Shown piece after piece: positions 5,561 through 6,428 of a stretch of DNA of 6,428 bases; position 1 is the first letter of the stretch; every line of letters starts with the position of its first letter. Made by a program: the position numbers and the translations under genes. This stretch comes from Fretibacterium sp. (GTDB taxonomy: Bacteria > Synergistota > Synergistia > Synergistales > Aminobacteriaceae), in assembly GCA_016280565.1 (NCBI GenBank), contig JAEEGY010000150.1, forward strand, positions 1 through 6,428. Reading direction: 5' to 3'. The notes beneath the pieces were generated by a model that was given only the letters and a program-made list of their open reading frames with translations, searched no databases and was not told the DNA's origin.

Positions 5561-6340
5561 TTAGTAGAGCCACTTGTCGATGAGCTGCTTCATCTCCCCG
5601 GAGGCGATCATTTCCTTCAGCGCCCCGTTGATGATAGGCAGCAGCTCGCTCCCCTTGGGGAAGGCGATGTTGTAGATGTCCGCGATGCCCTCGTAGTCCA
5701 GCACGAAATACTTCAGCATGGGCTTGCCGTCGCTGGTCTTCACGGTGTTGGAGAGCTTCTTTGCGCCGTTGATGCTGGTGATGCCGGCCTGCACGCCGTC
5801 GCTCCCCTCGGCCACTGCCAGCCCCACGGCGGACTGTCCCTGATAGGTGACGAGCTTTGCGCCCTTGATGCCGTCGCGGATCAGGCTCTCTTGGGACGCC
5901 CCCTGGGAGCAGCAGATGACCTTGCCCTCAAGGTCCTTGAAGCTGTTGATGTCCGCATTCGCCGCCACGACGACGCCGAAGTCCGTGGTGGCGTAGATGT
6001 CGGAGAAGTCCACAACCTTCGCCCGCTCGTCCGTGTAGCTCATGCCGCTGATGACCAGGTCCGCGTTGTGGGTCTGGAGCGCGCCGATGAGCGAGGAAAA
6101 CGCCATGGGCGAGATGGTGAAGGTGAAGCCCAGTTTCTGGGACAGTGACTTGAGGATGTCGATGTCCAGCCCCTCGTAGCCGCACTCCTCCGTCTGGGAG
6201 ACCGTCTCGAAGTACATGAAGTCCGGGCTCATGGCCACGACGAGGTTCCGCCCCTCAAGCGGCCTGGCCGCATCGGCCCACGCCGCGCCGCAGAACAGGA
6301 AGGTCAGCACCAACACTACAGAAACAAGCTTTTTCATCAC
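5561..6340 (-). CDS. Polar amino acid ABC transporter substrate-binding protein, secreted
   Basis: This 259-residue extracytoplasmic receptor (SBP_bac_3 type) captures the ligand and delivers it to the permease. The signal peptide is MMKKLVSVVLVLTFLFCGAAWA, with likely signal peptidase I cleavage after A22. C17 is not in a lipobox, so this is probably not a lipoprotein. GYEGLDIDILKSLSQKLGF (54-72) and ADLVISGMSYTDERAKVVDF (93-112) are the classic segments; R106 should bind the ligand carboxylate. At the site where relatives have a DAxxAD pattern that supplies an Asp for the ligand amine, this protein reads DGVQAG (181-186), with Gly in place of Asp. The start is either GTG at 6340 or ATG at 6337. 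A perfect AAGGAGG lies 7 and 10 nt away respectively, so both are possible; the choice changes one residue. Confidence 0.94.
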   Translation of the reverse strand: MMKKLVSVVLVLTFLFCGAAWADAARPLEGRNLVVAMSPDFMYFETVSQTEECGYEGLDIDILKSLSQKLGFTFTISPMAFSSLIGALQTHNADLVISGMSYTDERAKVVDFSDIYATTDFGVVVAANADINSFKDLEGKVICCSQGASQESLIRDGIKGAKLVTYQGQSAVGLAVAEGSDGVQAGITSINGAKKLSNTVKTSDGKPMLKYFVLDYEGIADIYNIAFPKGSELLPIINGALKEMIASGEMKQLIDKWLY

Positions 6341-6347
6341 GCAATGT

Positions 6348-6354
6348 CCTCCTT
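6348..6354 (-). promoter_or_regulatory. Strong ribosome binding site of the binding-protein gene
   Basis: AAGGAGG on the minus strand lies 7 nt before a GTG and 10 nt before the adjoining ATG. The 7-nt spacing slightly favours GTG. It is the strongest ribosome binding site in the window, in keeping with a highly expressed binding protein. Confidence 0.8.
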
Positions 6355-6395
6355 AAATTAAACCAAAGTTAATAACCAAACAACAAAACGTAATT

Positions 6396-6401
6396 ATTAT
6401 A
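6396..6401 (-). promoter_or_regulatory. Likely -10 box of the transporter operon promoter
   Basis: A perfect TATAAT on the minus strand is followed by an AT-rich leader of about 50 nt leading to the ribosome binding site. That composition is strikingly unlike the GC-rich genes around it. TG directly precedes the box, without the extra base of a standard extended -10. No good -35 hexamer is visible at 16-18 bp spacing (the candidates are GGTTTC or CCGGTT), so an activator may be needed, or the assignment may be off. The window ends about 27 bp upstream of the box. Confidence 0.5.
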
Positions 6402-6428
6402 CACCATCCTGGGGGGAAACCGGCCGCA

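Overview
The window is GC-rich, tightly packed bacterial DNA. All six genes I can support lie on the minus strand, so transcription runs from high to low coordinates. The set fits an anaerobic, amino-acid-using bacterium: a single-permease polar amino acid ABC transporter, starts at TTG, GTG and ATG, and strong AGGAGG-type ribosome binding sites. A Synergistota-like or related high-GC lineage is my guess from the style of DnaE and the transporter. No marker in the window proves it.

Upstream operon (6428 to 3432). An AT-rich leader with a TATAAT box precedes a secreted solute-binding protein. It is followed by a membrane permease, an ATP-binding subunit overlapping the permease by 14 bp, and a GNAT acetyltransferase 2 bp after the ATPase. 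Together these form one import system for a polar amino acid or similar ligand, plus an enzyme that may modify the imported compound or a related one. Two features of the ATPase stand out: Ala replaces the Walker B catalytic glutamate, and about 58 extra residues sit between Walker A and the Q-loop.

Downstream operon (3431 to 1). A promoter (TTGCCT, 18 bp, TACAAT) in the 127-bp gap drives dnaX, the clamp-loader gamma/tau subunit. The dnaX stop codon directly abuts the ATG of dnaE, the replicative polymerase alpha subunit, which runs off the left edge after 433 codons. The two products belong to the same holoenzyme.

The most unusual structure is inside dnaX. Two diverged copies (about 86 bp each, 2031-2117 and 2155-2239) of a structured repeat lie in the Pro/Ala/Arg-rich linker of the protein. 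Sequence blocks outside the stems are nearly identical, while the stem arms differ in sequence but keep base pairing. That covariation indicates an element conserved as folded RNA or single-stranded DNA and inserted in frame into an essential gene. A second, unrelated palindromic repeat (30 bp, 28/30 identical) occurs in inverted orientation at 3404-3433 and 5527-5556, bracketing the permease, ATPase and acetyltransferase genes.

The only stretches without genes are short: 3305-3431, 5421-5560 and 6341-6428. Their contents are described in the features.
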